Source: Streptomyces malachitofuscus
Lineage (GTDB): Bacteria > Actinomycetota > Actinomycetes > Streptomycetales > Streptomycetaceae
NCBI RefSeq assembly: GCF_014650055.1
Contig: NZ_BMUF01000006.1
Coordinates: forward strand, 416,386-480,385
Direction: 5' to 3'
Length of the DNA: 64,000 nucleotides
Shown here: positions 1 through 8,781 of the stretch, piece by piece
Numbering within the stretch: position 1 is the first letter of the stretch
How the letters are laid out: each line of letters starts with the position of its first letter
The notes under the pieces: model-generated
Told to the model about the DNA's origin: nothing
The model's database searches: none
Seen by the model: only the letters and a program-made list of their open reading frames with translations
Program-made: the position numbers and the translations under genes

Positions 1-533
1 GCGTCACAGCACGCGGCGTACGCCTCCGGGTCGGCCTCCCGGTGGTCGCGGACCAGCTCCGGCACGGTGAAGCCGCGCGTGAACCAGCGGGCGTCGGCGC
101 CCGCCGCGAGCCCGGCCAGCCCCTCGCGCCGCACCAGCGCCGCCCGCTCCTCCCAGGGCTGGGGCCCGTTGAAGTGCGCCGAGGAACAGATGACCGCCAG
201 CGACGTCAGCCGCTGCGGATGGTGCACGGCCAGATGCAGCCCCACCGCACCGCCCAGCGAGACACCCGCGTAGGCGAACCGCCCGATGCCGAGCGAGTCG
301 GCCAGCGCGAGCACCAGACCGGCCAGATCACCGACGGTGGCACCGGGACCGATCAGCCCCGCCGCGGAACCCCCGTGCCCCGGCAGGTCCCAGCGCACCA
401 CCCGGTGCGCGGCCGACAGCTCGGGCGCCACCTTGTCCCACAGGGCCGATGACGTGCCGAGCGACGGGCCGAGCAGCAGCGGGGGAGCGGAAGCGGCCCC
501 CTCGGCACGGTGGTTGAGGAGAGAGGGGGTCAC
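1..533 (-). CDS. pcaD: 3-oxoadipate enol-lactonase (PcaD), partial (3' end outside window)
   Basis: Alpha/beta-hydrolase that opens beta-ketoadipate enol-lactone to beta-ketoadipate in protocatechuate breakdown (cytoplasmic). About the first 177 codons are present. The frame opens with GTG, whose bases overlap the pcaB TGA (GTGA), so the two are translationally coupled. Visible features are the oxyanion-side segment LLLGPSLGTS near residues 19-28, the RWDLPGHG motif near 47-54 and the nucleophile elbow GVSLGG with Ser at about residue 92. In some actinobacteria this domain is fused to PcaC (PcaL); the window ends too early to tell. It is the last visible gene of the pca operon, so pcaF and others may follow outside. 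Confidence 0.85.
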   Translation of the reverse strand, partial: MTPSLLNHRAEGAASAPPLLLGPSLGTSSALWDKVAPELSAAHRVVRWDLPGHGGSAAGLIGPGATVGDLAGLVLALADSLGIGRFAYAGVSLGGAVGLHLAVHHPQRLTSLAVICSSAHFNGPQPWEERAALVRREGLAGLAAGADARWFTRGFTVPELVRDHREADPEAYAACCD

Positions 534-1861
534 GATCGCTCCAGGGCACGGTCGGTGAGCACGCCGGCGGAGCCGGTGCGGCGGGCGGGGTCGACGAGCG
601 GGGCGAGACGGACGTCCCGCAGTTCCGGTACCGCGGCCAACAGCTCACTCAGCTCACGGCCCTCCTGCTCCGCCCGCCGGGCCAGCTCGGTGAGCAGTTC
701 CTTCGCCCGGGCACGGCCGAGCACCGGCGCCAGCTCGGCGGAGAGCAGCTCGGAGATGATCGACCCGCGTGTGATGTCCAGGTGTTGACGCATCGCCTCC
801 GGGTGGACCCGCAGTCCCTCGGCGAGCTCGGCGGCGTCCCGGGCCGCGCCGCCGACCAGGCGGAGCAGGTCCCTGAGCGGTTCCCACTCGGCGTGCCAGG
901 CCCCGGCCGGACGCTCGTCCTCGGCCACCAGCGAGCCGTAGAGCGTGGCCGCGAGCTGCGGTGCCCGCCGGGCCGCCGCCGCGATGAGCGTGGAGCGGAC
1001 CGGGTTCGCCTTGTGCGGCATGGCCGAGGAACCGCCGCCGCTTCCCTCGGACACCTCCGCGATCTCGGTACGGGAGAGGGTGAGGACATCCGCCGCGAGC
1101 TTGCCGAGGGCCCCGGCCGTCGTCGCCAGGCACCCGGCGAGGTCGGCGAGGGGAGTGCGCAGGGTGTGCCAGGGCAACAGCGGTTCCCTCAGGCCCAGTT
1201 CGCGGGCGTACGCGGCCGGCAGCGCGGTCGCGTCGTCGGCTCCGTACGCGGAGAACGCCGCCAGGGTGCCGGCCGCGCCCCCGAGCTGGGCGGGCAGCGA
1301 GGCCCGTACCGTCCGCACCCGGTCCCGGGCGTCGAGCACCAGCGACCGCCACCCGGCGGCCTTCAGCCCGAACGTCGTCGGCAGCGCGTGCTGGGTCAGG
1401 GTCCGGCCCGGCAGCACGGTGTCCCTGTGTTCGGCGGCCAGCCGGGCCAGGGCCCGCTGCACGCGGTCGAGGTCGTCGAGGACCGGCCCCAGGGCGCGGT
1501 GGGCGACCAGCATCGTCGCCGAGTCCATGATGTCCTGGCTGGTCGCCCCCCGGTGCACGGCGGCTCCGTGCACCTCGCCGACGCTCCGCGTCAGCTCGGC
1601 GACCAGCGGGATCACCGGGTTCCCGCCGTCCCGGGCGCGCACGGCGAGCAAGGCGATGTCGAAGCGCCCCGGGTCGGCCGCCTCCGTCACCGCGGCCGCC
1701 GCCTCCGCCGTGACGAGTCCCAGCGCGGCCTGGGCCCGGGCGAGCGCGGCCTCCGCGTCGAGCAGCGCCCGCAGGAACGCCGGGTCACCGGTCTCGGCGG
1801 CGGCCGGGGAGCCGGTCCACCCGGGGGCGAGCAGGCCGGTGTCGGAAGCGGCTGATGTCAC
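530..1861 (-). CDS. pcaB: 3-carboxy-cis,cis-muconate cycloisomerase
   Basis: Converts 3-carboxy-cis,cis-muconate to 4-carboxymuconolactone in the protocatechuate branch of the beta-ketoadipate pathway. It belongs to the fumarase/aspartase superfamily: the HRGATSQDIMDSA segment and the loop signature GSSAMPHKANPVRS are both visible. The predicted length of 443 aa is normal. The open frame continues far upstream, but the GTG start chosen here overlaps the pcaG stop by four bases (GTGA) and gives the expected N-terminus (VTSAASDTGLLAPGW). Alanine-rich helices follow the start, as usual for the family. It sits between pcaG and pcaD in one tightly packed operon. Confidence 0.93.
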   Translation of the reverse strand: MTSAASDTGLLAPGWTGSPAAAETGDPAFLRALLDAEAALARAQAALGLVTAEAAAAVTEAADPGRFDIALLAVRARDGGNPVIPLVAELTRSVGEVHGAAVHRGATSQDIMDSATMLVAHRALGPVLDDLDRVQRALARLAAEHRDTVLPGRTLTQHALPTTFGLKAAGWRSLVLDARDRVRTVRASLPAQLGGAAGTLAAFSAYGADDATALPAAYARELGLREPLLPWHTLRTPLADLAGCLATTAGALGKLAADVLTLSRTEIAEVSEGSGGGSSAMPHKANPVRSTLIAAAARRAPQLAATLYGSLVAEDERPAGAWHAEWEPLRDLLRLVGGAARDAAELAEGLRVHPEAMRQHLDITRGSIISELLSAELAPVLGRARAKELLTELARRAEQEGRELSELLAAVPELRDVRLAPLVDPARRTGSAGVLTDRALERS

Positions 1862-2457
1862 TGGAACTCCAGGAAGACCGTCTCGCCTTCGCCCTGAAGG
1901 CGGATGTCGAAACGGTACGTGCCGGCACCCTCGTCGGCCGCGATCAGCGTGTCGCGGCGCTCCGCGTCGAGCCGGGACAACAGCGGATCCGCGGCCAGGG
2001 CCCGCTCGTCGCCCGGCAGATAGACGCGGGTGAACAGGTGCACCAGGAGGCCGCGCGCGAAGACGCACACGCTCAGGTACGGCGCGTTCCGGCCGCGTGC
2101 TCCCGGGCGCAGGGTACGGGCGTACCAGTGGCCGTCCGCATCGGTCTGGATCCGCCCGAAGCCGGTGAACTCCACGCCGTTGCGGCCCAGGAAGCCCCCG
2201 CTCGCCGGGTCCCGCCGCATCGAACCGTCCGCCGTCGGCACGTTGCCGTCGGGGTCCGGGCCCCACAGCTCCAGCAGCGCGTCCGGAAGGGGCCCGCCCT
2301 CGCCGTCGTACACGTACCCGTGCACGGTCACGGTGTCCGGATGTCCGGCGGGCGCGATGTCCTCACCGCCGCGGAAGGGCAGGGCGTAGCCGTAGAAGGG
2401 GCCGACGGTGTGCGAGGGGGTGGGCAGCACGCCGTGCGGGCCGGTGGTGTCCGTCAT
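1858..2457 (-). CDS. pcaG: Protocatechuate 3,4-dioxygenase alpha subunit
   Basis: Alpha subunit of the intradiol ring-cleaving dioxygenase that opens protocatechuate to 3-carboxy-cis,cis-muconate. The product is 199 aa with the intradiol fold: TPSHTVGPFYGYAL near the N-terminus, LELWGPDPDG around residue 62 and LFTRVYLPGDE towards the C-terminus. As is usual for the alpha chain it lacks the paired Tyr and His iron ligands found in the beta chain. The gene starts five bases after the pcaH stop and its stop overlaps the pcaB start, so an alpha/beta pair is made from one message. Confidence 0.94.
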   Translation of the reverse strand: MTDTTGPHGVLPTPSHTVGPFYGYALPFRGGEDIAPAGHPDTVTVHGYVYDGEGGPLPDALLELWGPDPDGNVPTADGSMRRDPASGGFLGRNGVEFTGFGRIQTDADGHWYARTLRPGARGRNAPYLSVCVFARGLLVHLFTRVYLPGDERALAADPLLSRLDAERRDTLIAADEGAGTYRFDIRLQGEGETVFLEFQ

Positions 2458-2462
2458 GGTGG

Positions 2463-3242
2463 TCAGCGCCCTTCTTCCGTCCAGGTGGCCCGCGGCCCGT
2501 CGAGCACGATGTCCCAGCGGTGGCCGAGGGAGAACTCAGGTACGGACAGGCCGTGGTCGTAGGCGGCGACCAGCCGCTGCCGCGCCGCGTCGTCGGTCAC
2601 GGAGTGCAGGATCGGGTCGTACGGGAAGAGCGGGTCGCCCGGGAAGTACATCTGGGTCACCAGCCGCTGGGTGAACGCGGAGCCGAACACGGAGAAGTGG
2701 ATGTGCGCCGGCCGCCAGGCGCCCACGTGGTTGCGCCACGGGTACGGGCCCGGCCGGATCGTGGTGAAAAGGTAGCGGCCGTCGGCGTCGGTGAGGGTGC
2801 GGCCCACGCCCGTGAAGTTCGGGTCCAGCGGGGCGTCGTGCTGCTCGCGCCGATGGGCGTACCGTCCGGCCGCGTTGGCCTGCCAGATCTCCACCAGCTG
2901 GCCGCGCACAGGGCGGCCGTCGCGGTCCAGCAGCCGGCCGGAGACGGTGATGCGCTCGCCGATGGGCTCGCCGGTGTGGTGCCGGGTGAGGTCGTTGTCG
3001 ATCTCGGTCACGTCCCGGTCGCCGAACGCGGGGGAGGACAGTTCCACCAGCTCCGGGTCCCGGGACACGTCGACGGCGACCGGCGGGCGCTTCGGGTGGC
3101 GCAGCACCGACGAACGGTACGGCGCGTAGCCGCGGCGGGGATGGTGCTCGACCGGTCCGCCGTCGGCGAGCCGCTTCTCGTACGCGGCGTGCTCGGCCGC
3201 GATCTCCCGGTCGATGTCGGCTTGAGTGAGTGCGTCGGTCAC
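2463..3242 (-). CDS. pcaH: Protocatechuate 3,4-dioxygenase beta subunit
   Basis: Catalytic, iron-binding subunit of protocatechuate 3,4-dioxygenase. The non-haem Fe(III) ligands expected for the family can be picked out: Tyr in GRYAHR, Tyr in PGPYPW, and the two His of RPAHIHFS, followed by MYFPGDPLFPYDP. The frame is open for another 57 codons upstream, but the GTG used here (VTDALTQADIDRE) overlaps the pcaJ stop (GTGA) and gives the usual length of 259 aa. It forms the (alpha-beta-Fe) oligomer with PcaG, encoded directly downstream. Confidence 0.95.
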   Translation of the reverse strand: MTDALTQADIDREIAAEHAAYEKRLADGGPVEHHPRRGYAPYRSSVLRHPKRPPVAVDVSRDPELVELSSPAFGDRDVTEIDNDLTRHHTGEPIGERITVSGRLLDRDGRPVRGQLVEIWQANAAGRYAHRREQHDAPLDPNFTGVGRTLTDADGRYLFTTIRPGPYPWRNHVGAWRPAHIHFSVFGSAFTQRLVTQMYFPGDPLFPYDPILHSVTDDAARQRLVAAYDHGLSVPEFSLGHRWDIVLDGPRATWTEEGR

Positions 3243-3883
3243 GACAGGCCCTCCCCGAGGGTGAGTTGTGCTCCGGTCCGGGCGGTGATCTCCTCGACGG
3301 TCACGCCGGGGGCCGTCTCGAGGAGGACGAGGCCGTCGCCGGTGACGTCGAGGACACCGAGGTCGGTGACGATCCGGTCGACGCACGCCTTGCCGGTCAG
3401 CGGCAGCGAGCACTCCGTCACGATCTTCGGAGTGCCGTCCTTCGCGGTGTGGGCCGTCACCACGATCACCGTGCGGGCGCCGTGGACCAGGTCCATCGCG
3501 CCGCCGATGCCGGTGACGAGCCTGCCGGGTATCGCCCAGTTGGCCAGGTCACCGCGACAGGAGACCTGCATCGCGCCGAGGACGGCGACATCGATGTGTC
3601 CGCCCCGGATCATGGCGAACGACAGCGCCGAGTCGAAGAAGGAGGCGCCCGGAAGGACCGTGACGGTCTCCTTCCCGGCGTTGATCAGGTCCGGGTCGAC
3701 GTCGTCCGCGGCGGGGTAGGGGCCGGTGCCCAGAATGCCGTTCTCGCTCTCCAGCACCACCTCGACGCCGGGTGGGAGGTGGTCGGGGATCAGCGTGGGC
3801 AGTCCGATGCCGAGGTTGACGTACTGACCGTCCCTCAGTTCGAGGGCCGCTCGCGCCGCCATCTGCTCGCGGGTCCAGGCCAT
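3239..3883 (-). CDS. pcaJ: 3-oxoadipate CoA-transferase subunit B
   Basis: Subunit B of the succinyl-CoA:3-oxoadipate CoA-transferase, which activates beta-ketoadipate before thiolysis. The family I signature with the catalytic glutamate is present (SENGILG, about residues 45-51), as are NLGIGLPTLIP and GGAMDLVHGARTVIV. At 214 aa it is full length. Its ATG overlaps the pcaI stop by one base (TGATG) and its own stop overlaps the pcaH start. Confusion with the related catJ/scoB families is possible by sequence alone; the operon context decides for protocatechuate metabolism. Confidence 0.93.
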   Translation of the reverse strand: MAWTREQMAARAALELRDGQYVNLGIGLPTLIPDHLPPGVEVVLESENGILGTGPYPAADDVDPDLINAGKETVTVLPGASFFDSALSFAMIRGGHIDVAVLGAMQVSCRGDLANWAIPGRLVTGIGGAMDLVHGARTVIVVTAHTAKDGTPKIVTECSLPLTGKACVDRIVTDLGVLDVTGDGLVLLETAPGVTVEEITARTGAQLTLGEGLS

Positions 3884-4638
3884 CAGCCGTTCACCGTCCG
3901 CCGCTCGACCTTCTTGTCCGCCGCCTGCGCTGCCGTGAGGGCGACCACCCGCTGCACGAAGACGCCCGGCAGATGCACGGCGTCCGGGTCGAGACCCCCG
4001 GGCTCGACCAGTTCCTCCACCTCCGCGACCGTCACCCGGCCCGCCATCGCCGCGAGGGGATTGAAGTTGCGGGCGGACTTGCCGAACACCAGGTTGCCGT
4101 GCCGGTCGCCCCTCGCCGCCCGTACCAGCGCGTAGTCGGTGCGGATACCCCGCTCCAGCACGTACTCCCTGCCGTCGAACTCCCGCACCTCCTTCGTGGG
4201 CGAGGCGAGCGCCACCCCGCCGGAGCCGTCGTAGCGCCAGGGCAGTCCGCCCTCGGCGACCTGCGTGCCCACTCCGGCGGGCGTGTAGAACGCGGGTATC
4301 CCGGCGCCACCGGCGCGCAGCCGTTCCGCGAGCGTGCCCTGCGGGATCAGCTCGACCTCCAGCTCGCCGGCCAGGTACTGCCGCGCGAACTCCTTGTTCG
4401 CCCCGATGTACGATCCGGTCACCCGGGCGATTCGGCCCGCCGCGAGCAGCATCGCGAGCCCGGACTCCATCGCCCCGCAGTTGTTGGAGACGACCGACAG
4501 ACCGCCGACTCCCCGCTCGTAGAGGGCCCGGATCAGCACCTGGGGCACACCGCTGAGGCCGAAGCCGCCCACCGCCAGCGACGCACCGTGCGGTACGTCG
4601 GCCACCGCCTCCGCCGCCGAGGCGACCACCTTGTCCAT
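3883..4638 (-). CDS. pcaI: 3-oxoadipate CoA-transferase subunit A
   Basis: Subunit A of the beta-ketoadipate CoA-transferase and first gene of the pca operon. The glycine-rich CoA-binding signature of this family, AVGGFGLSGVPQ, is at about residues 21-32, and the SYIGANKEFARQYLAGELEVELIPQG block follows. The frame extends 24 codons further upstream to 4710, but the ATG at 4638 (MDKVVASAAEAV) matches the usual N-terminus, giving 251 aa. The purine-rich stretch GGAAGGGATGGGG lies just upstream. Transcription should start in the region divergent from pcaV. Confidence 0.93.
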   Translation of the reverse strand: MDKVVASAAEAVADVPHGASLAVGGFGLSGVPQVLIRALYERGVGGLSVVSNNCGAMESGLAMLLAAGRIARVTGSYIGANKEFARQYLAGELEVELIPQGTLAERLRAGGAGIPAFYTPAGVGTQVAEGGLPWRYDGSGGVALASPTKEVREFDGREYVLERGIRTDYALVRAARGDRHGNLVFGKSARNFNPLAAMAGRVTVAEVEELVEPGGLDPDAVHLPGVFVQRVVALTAAQAADKKVERRTVNG

Positions 4639-4781
4639 CAGGGGAACCCCATCCCTTCCGGGCCGTCCGATCCTCATTTGATCAGGGCACTGAGTATTTA
4701 CACGCAGCAAGTCCTCTGTCCAGTACTGTTCAGGAGTTCAGAAAGATCAGTGCACCGATGAAACGAACCATGGGAGCGCAC
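4639..4781. promoter_or_regulatory. Divergent pcaI / pcaV promoter-operator region
   Basis: The 143-bp gap between the divergent pca operon and its regulator is AT-richer than its surroundings. An imperfect dyad, CTGTTCAGGAGTTCAG at 4726-4741, also contains a direct repeat of GTTCAG spaced by two bases, and is a candidate PcaV (MarR) operator. For the minus strand a possible -35/-10 pair is TGGACA...TAAATA with a spacer of about 16 bases. MarR regulators with divergent catabolic operons typically bind here and release on binding the aromatic substrate. The promoter elements are guesses; the dyad is seen directly. Confidence 0.5.
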
Positions 4782-5246
4782 ATGGCCGCCGTGGACCTCG
4801 CCACCCACCCCGGGCACCTGGCCCGGCGGCTCCAGCAGGCGCACCACCTGCTGTGGACCACGATGGTCTCCGAGGAGATCACCTCACCGCAGTTCGCCGT
4901 GCTCAACGCGCTCGTCGCCGAACCGGGTCTCGACCAGCGCACCGTGGGCGAGCGGGTCGGGCTCGACCGGTCCACCGTCGCCGAGGTGATCGCCCGGCTC
5001 ATCCGGCGCGGACTGCTGGACAAGGTCCGTGACCCGCAGGACGGCCGCCGGTTCCTGCTGCGCCTCACCGACGACGGGGTGCGCACCCACCGCGGGCTGA
5101 CGGTGCGCACGGCGCGGATGAACCAGATCTTCCTGGCCCCGCTCGACGCCGACGAGCGGGCCGTGTTCATGGACCTGATGCGGCGCGTGGCGGACGCGGC
5201 CGAGGGTCTGCGCGATCCCCGGCCCGCCCTGGGCGTCCCGCACTGA
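4782..5246 (+). CDS. pcaV: MarR-family regulator of protocatechuate catabolism (PcaV-like)
   Basis: Winged-helix MarR repressor expected to shut the divergent pca operon until protocatechuate binds. The start at 4782 is preferred over an in-frame ATG at 4758 because GGGAG lies six bases upstream and because it gives the known N-terminus MAAVDLATHPGHLARR. In this numbering Arg15 falls in HLARR; from memory this arginine is the ligand-binding residue in S. coelicolor PcaV. The DNA-binding part spans TSPQFAVLNAL to the wing RDPQDGRRFLLRLT. The product is 154 aa and runs convergent with the next gene, ten bases apart. Confidence 0.9.
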   Translation: MAAVDLATHPGHLARRLQQAHHLLWTTMVSEEITSPQFAVLNALVAEPGLDQRTVGERVGLDRSTVAEVIARLIRRGLLDKVRDPQDGRRFLLRLTDDGVRTHRGLTVRTARMNQIFLAPLDADERAVFMDLMRRVADAAEGLRDPRPALGVPH

Positions 5247-5256
5247 CCGGACCGGG

Positions 5257-6249
5257 TCAGGGCGCCTCGGCGTACACCACCCACACCTGACCGCGCGCGA
5301 AGTTCAAGGGGGCGCCGTCGTCGGTGGTGAAGGAGGTGCCGTCCCCGGCGGCCGGACGCTTCCAGTCCGCCCGGTACACGCGTCCGTCGCGCAGCACGGT
5401 GGCGTCCCCGGACCCCACGGTCTCGGTGAACGGGGTGTTGTTGCCGAGGAAGTCCCGGAATCCCGAGGCGCGCACGGTCACGTACTGCACGACGACCGTC
5501 GCGGGCGCCAGCCGCTCGCCCTCCGTGGTGACCGCCGGTGCGCCGTCCATCGAGACCAGCCAGCGGTCGCGGTCCTCGGACCAGGTGAAGGTGAAGCGGG
5601 CGGCCGGGTAGCGGACCGTGAGCTCGCTTCGGGGTTCGCCGTCCGCCGGAGGCCCGCCGAAGCGGAAACCGGTGGTCAGGGCGGTCTCGCCGGGAGGACC
5701 GTCCATGATCCGGTCCGGGCGCAGATACAGATTGTGCGGAGCGGACCGGCCGGGGCCCCGGGTGTAGGCGCCGGGCTCCGATGCGGGTGTCACCGCCTCC
5801 AGCGGAGCCTTCTCGATCAGCGGCAGCAGCTTGCTCTGCGCCCCGGAGAAGGCCAGCACCGGCCGGTCGAACTGGCGCAGCAGCTCCAGATCGGACTCAC
5901 GGGCGCTGCGGACCGGCCCGGCCGAGTCCGGCAGCTCGGTGGCGTACACGGCGATCAGCCTGCTGCTCCCGCCCTCGACCTGTTCGGCGTACACCACGTC
6001 GGCGGCGTCCAGACCGGTCTGGGGGCGGGCGGCGGCGGCGTTGTCGATCTTCACGGCCAGCACCGGCGGAACGTCCTGTCCGCCGGGCCGGGACGGTGAC
6101 GCGTCGGCCGATCCCCGGCCGTCGTCGCCGGGACCGTCCGACGTCGTACAGCCCGCGGCGAGCCCGGCCGCCAGTGCGGCGGCCAGCAGCATCCTCGCCC
6201 CCGTGCCGCGCCGTAGGCGCGCCCCTCGTTCCGTGCCCACCGTAGCCAC
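5257..6249 (-). CDS. DUF3048-type secreted lipoprotein
   Basis: A predicted lipoprotein of about 330 aa. The N-terminus has basic residues, a hydrophobic stretch and the lipobox LAAGC near residues 30-34, so the mature protein should be anchored outside the membrane. The body matches the DUF3048 (YerB-like) pattern: PVLAVKIDNAAAARPQTGLDAADVVYAEQVEGG, GPVRSAR, and a C-terminal DWKRP...LNFARGQVWVV. Function is not known for the family; cell-envelope roles have been suggested. The start is a GTG and another GTG lies three codons downstream, so the exact start is uncertain. Confidence 0.8.
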   Translation of the reverse strand: MATVGTERGARLRRGTGARMLLAAALAAGLAAGCTTSDGPGDDGRGSADASPSRPGGQDVPPVLAVKIDNAAAARPQTGLDAADVVYAEQVEGGSSRLIAVYATELPDSAGPVRSARESDLELLRQFDRPVLAFSGAQSKLLPLIEKAPLEAVTPASEPGAYTRGPGRSAPHNLYLRPDRIMDGPPGETALTTGFRFGGPPADGEPRSELTVRYPAARFTFTWSEDRDRWLVSMDGAPAVTTEGERLAPATVVVQYVTVRASGFRDFLGNNTPFTETVGSGDATVLRDGRVYRADWKRPAAGDGTSFTTDDGAPLNFARGQVWVVYAEAP

Positions 6250-6447
6250 CGCGCCTGCCTCATATCATCCGTTGTCTCGATTGTGCGCTTTTCTGATCGT
6301 CTCTGGCCATAGCGGAACGGCGGTGCTCCCGCGCGGTGGCGTCCGCCGATCGGCTCAGCGACCCGCGGTTCGTCATCCGGCCGCTCGGGTACCCGGACGC
6401 CCACCACACGAGCGACACACGGGCCGGCACGGAGGGAGCGGGCGGCG

Positions 6448-7638
6448 ATGAGGGCAGTGACCTGGCAGGGAAAGCGGGACGTACGCGTGGAGAACGTGCC
6501 CGACCCACGGATAGAGGAGCCGACGGACGCGGTCATCCGCATCACCTCCACGGGACTGTGCGGATCCGACCTCCATCTGTACGAGGTGCTGACCCCGTTC
6601 ATGACCCCGGGCGACATCCTCGGCCACGAGCCGATGGGGATCGTCGAGGAGGTCGGCGCGGCGGTGCCCGACCTCCAGGTCGGCGACCGGGTCGTGGTGC
6701 CGTTCCAGATCGCCTGCGGCAACTGCTGGATGTGCCTGACGGGACTGCCCACCCAGTGCGAGACCACCCAGGTCAGCGCCGAGGGCATGGGCGCCGCCCT
6801 GTTCGGCTACACCCGGCTGTACGGCGCGGTGCCGGGCGCCCAGGCCGAGTACCTGCGGGTCCCGCAGGCCCAGTACGGCCCGATCAAGGTCCCCGAGGGG
6901 CCGTCCGACGACCGCTTCGTCTACCTCTCCGACGTCCTGCCCACCGCCTGGCAGGCGGTCGCCTACGCCGGGGTTCCCAAGGGCGGCAGCGTCGCCGTGC
7001 TCGGGCTCGGCCCCATCGGCGACATGGCCTGCCGGGTCGCCCAGGTCCAGGGCGCCGGCCAGGTGTTCGGCGTCGACATGGTCCCGGAGCGGCTGAACAG
7101 GGCCAAGGAACGGGGCGTGGAGACCTTCGACCTGCGCTCCTTCGACGACGACAAGGAGCTGGTCGCCGCCATCCGCGACCGGACCGACGGACGCGGCCCC
7201 GACGCCGTGATCGACGCCGTCGGCACCGAGGCCCACGGCAGCGCCGCGGCGCGCATGGTGCAGAACGCCTCGGCGCTGCTGCCCCGCAAACTGAGCGGCC
7301 CGATGGCGGAACGCTTCAGCGTGGACCGCCTCGCCGCTCTCTACACCGCCATCGACCTGGTACGCCGCGGCGGCACCATCTCCATCAGCGGCGTCTACGG
7401 CGGCATGGCCGACCCGATACCCATGCTCACCCTGTTCGACAAGCAGATCCAGATGCGCATGGGCCAGGCGAACGTACGCCGCTGGAGCGACGAAATCATC
7501 CCCTACCTCACCGACGAGGACCCCCTCGGCGTGGACGACTTCGCCACCCACCGGGTGTCGTTGAGCGAGGCACCGGAGGCCTACGCGATGTTCCAGGAGA
7601 AGCGCGACGGCGCGGTCAAGGTGCTCATGCAGCCCTGA
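6448..7638 (+). CDS. Zinc-dependent alcohol dehydrogenase, formaldehyde-dehydrogenase-like
   Basis: Medium-chain (GroES-like/Rossmann) dehydrogenase of 396 aa. Catalytic zinc ligands are visible as CGSDLH (Cys near 38) and GHEP (His-Glu near 59-60). Part of a structural zinc loop is seen in CGNCWMCLTGLPTQC, and the nucleotide-binding Rossmann motif is VLGLGPIGDMA. The long loop containing SAEGMGAALFGYTRLYGAVPGAQAEYLRVPQA resembles the glutathione-independent formaldehyde dehydrogenase / threonine-dehydrogenase-like group. Substrate cannot be read from sequence. A GGAGGGAGCGG ribosome site precedes the ATG. It ends one base before the converging ligase gene. Confidence 0.87.
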   Translation: MRAVTWQGKRDVRVENVPDPRIEEPTDAVIRITSTGLCGSDLHLYEVLTPFMTPGDILGHEPMGIVEEVGAAVPDLQVGDRVVVPFQIACGNCWMCLTGLPTQCETTQVSAEGMGAALFGYTRLYGAVPGAQAEYLRVPQAQYGPIKVPEGPSDDRFVYLSDVLPTAWQAVAYAGVPKGGSVAVLGLGPIGDMACRVAQVQGAGQVFGVDMVPERLNRAKERGVETFDLRSFDDDKELVAAIRDRTDGRGPDAVIDAVGTEAHGSAAARMVQNASALLPRKLSGPMAERFSVDRLAALYTAIDLVRRGGTISISGVYGGMADPIPMLTLFDKQIQMRMGQANVRRWSDEIIPYLTDEDPLGVDDFATHRVSLSEAPEAYAMFQEKRDGAVKVLMQP

Positions 7639-7639
7639 C

Positions 7640-8707
7640 TCACGGCCCGCCGAGGATCTCGGCCAGGTCGTAGCGGACCGGCTCCTCCAGCTGCGCGTAG
7701 GTGCAGCTCTCGGGAGCGCGGTCCGGGCGCCAGCGACGGAAGCGGGCGGTGTGCCGGAAACGCTGCCCGTTCTCCATGTGGTCGTACGCCACCTCGGCCA
7801 CCCGCTCCGGCCGCAGCGGCACCCATGACAGGTCCTTGCCCCCCGACCAGCGGCTCGGCGCCCCGGGCAGCCGCGCCGACTCGTGCGCCGCCTCGTCCGC
7901 CCAGGCCGCCCACGGATGGCCCGACACGTCGTCCATCCGCAGCGGAGCCAGCTCCTCGATCAGCTCCGCGCGCCGCTTCATGGGGAACGCCGCGGACACG
8001 CCGACGTGCTGGAGGCGGCCGTCGTCGTCGTACAGGCCCAGCAACAGCGAGCCCACAACCGGGCCGCTCTTGTGGAGCCGGTACCCGGCGACGACCACGT
8101 CGGCCGTGCGCTCGTGCTTGATCTTGAACATGGCCCGCTCGTCCTGGCGGTAGCGCAGATCCGTCGGCTTGGCGATCACACCGTCCAGGCCGGCCCCCTC
8201 GTACTGCTCGAACCACCCCCGGGCCACCTCGACGTCGGTCGTCGCCGGTGCCACGTGCACCGGCGGCGTGACCCCCTCCAGCGCCCGGACCAGCAGCTCC
8301 CGGCGGTCCGACAGCGGGACGTCCAGCAGCGACTCGTCCGCCAGCGCCAGGACGTCGAAGGCGACGAAGGACGCGGGGGTCCGCTCGGCGAGCATCCGCA
8401 CCCTCGAGTCCGCCGGATGGATGCGCTCGGTGAGCGCGTCGAAGTCGAGGTGCCCCTCCCGGGCGATGACGATCTCCCCGTCCAGCACGCAGCGCTCCGG
8501 CAACCGCTCCCGCACCGCCGCCACCACCTCGGGGAAATACCTGGTCAGCGACTTACCCGTACGGCTCCCCAGCTCGACCTCGTCCCCGTCGCGGAACACG
8601 ATCGCCCGGAACCCGTCCCACTTGGCCTCGTACTGCATCCCGGGCGGGATCTTCGCCACGGACTTGGCGAGCATCGGCTTCACGGGCGGCATGACGGGAA
8701 GATCCAT
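7640..8707 (-). CDS. ATP-dependent DNA ligase (LigD ligase-domain / LigC type)
   Basis: Stand-alone ATP-dependent DNA ligase of about 355 aa. The adenylated lysine motif is EAKWDGFRA near residue 30, followed by DGEIV, a FVAFDVLAL motif, GVIAKPTDLRYR, and the motif V lysines MFKIKHER. The C-terminal OB-fold has VGSLLLGLYDDDGRL and WVPLRPERVAEVAYD. This is the ligase activity used with Ku in bacterial end joining, but here it is separate from the polymerase domain. The start at 8707 (MDLPVMPPVKPMLA) is preferred over one seven codons upstream because it gives the normal N-terminus. The polymerase gene is divergent, with 74 bp between them. Confidence 0.9.
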   Translation of the reverse strand: MDLPVMPPVKPMLAKSVAKIPPGMQYEAKWDGFRAIVFRDGDEVELGSRTGKSLTRYFPEVVAAVRERLPERCVLDGEIVIAREGHLDFDALTERIHPADSRVRMLAERTPASFVAFDVLALADESLLDVPLSDRRELLVRALEGVTPPVHVAPATTDVEVARGWFEQYEGAGLDGVIAKPTDLRYRQDERAMFKIKHERTADVVVAGYRLHKSGPVVGSLLLGLYDDDGRLQHVGVSAAFPMKRRAELIEELAPLRMDDVSGHPWAAWADEAAHESARLPGAPSRWSGGKDLSWVPLRPERVAEVAYDHMENGQRFRHTARFRRWRPDRAPESCTYAQLEEPVRYDLAEILGGP

Positions 8708-8781
8708 GCTCCGATTCTGCGCGCCCACGCCCGTTGTCGCCCGGTGTGCGAGGTATGTGTCCCACCCTTACCGTGGCTCGC

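Noticed and set aside
4758..4781. Earlier start of pcaV at 4758
   Set aside because: No ribosome site at the right distance and it would not match the family N-terminus.
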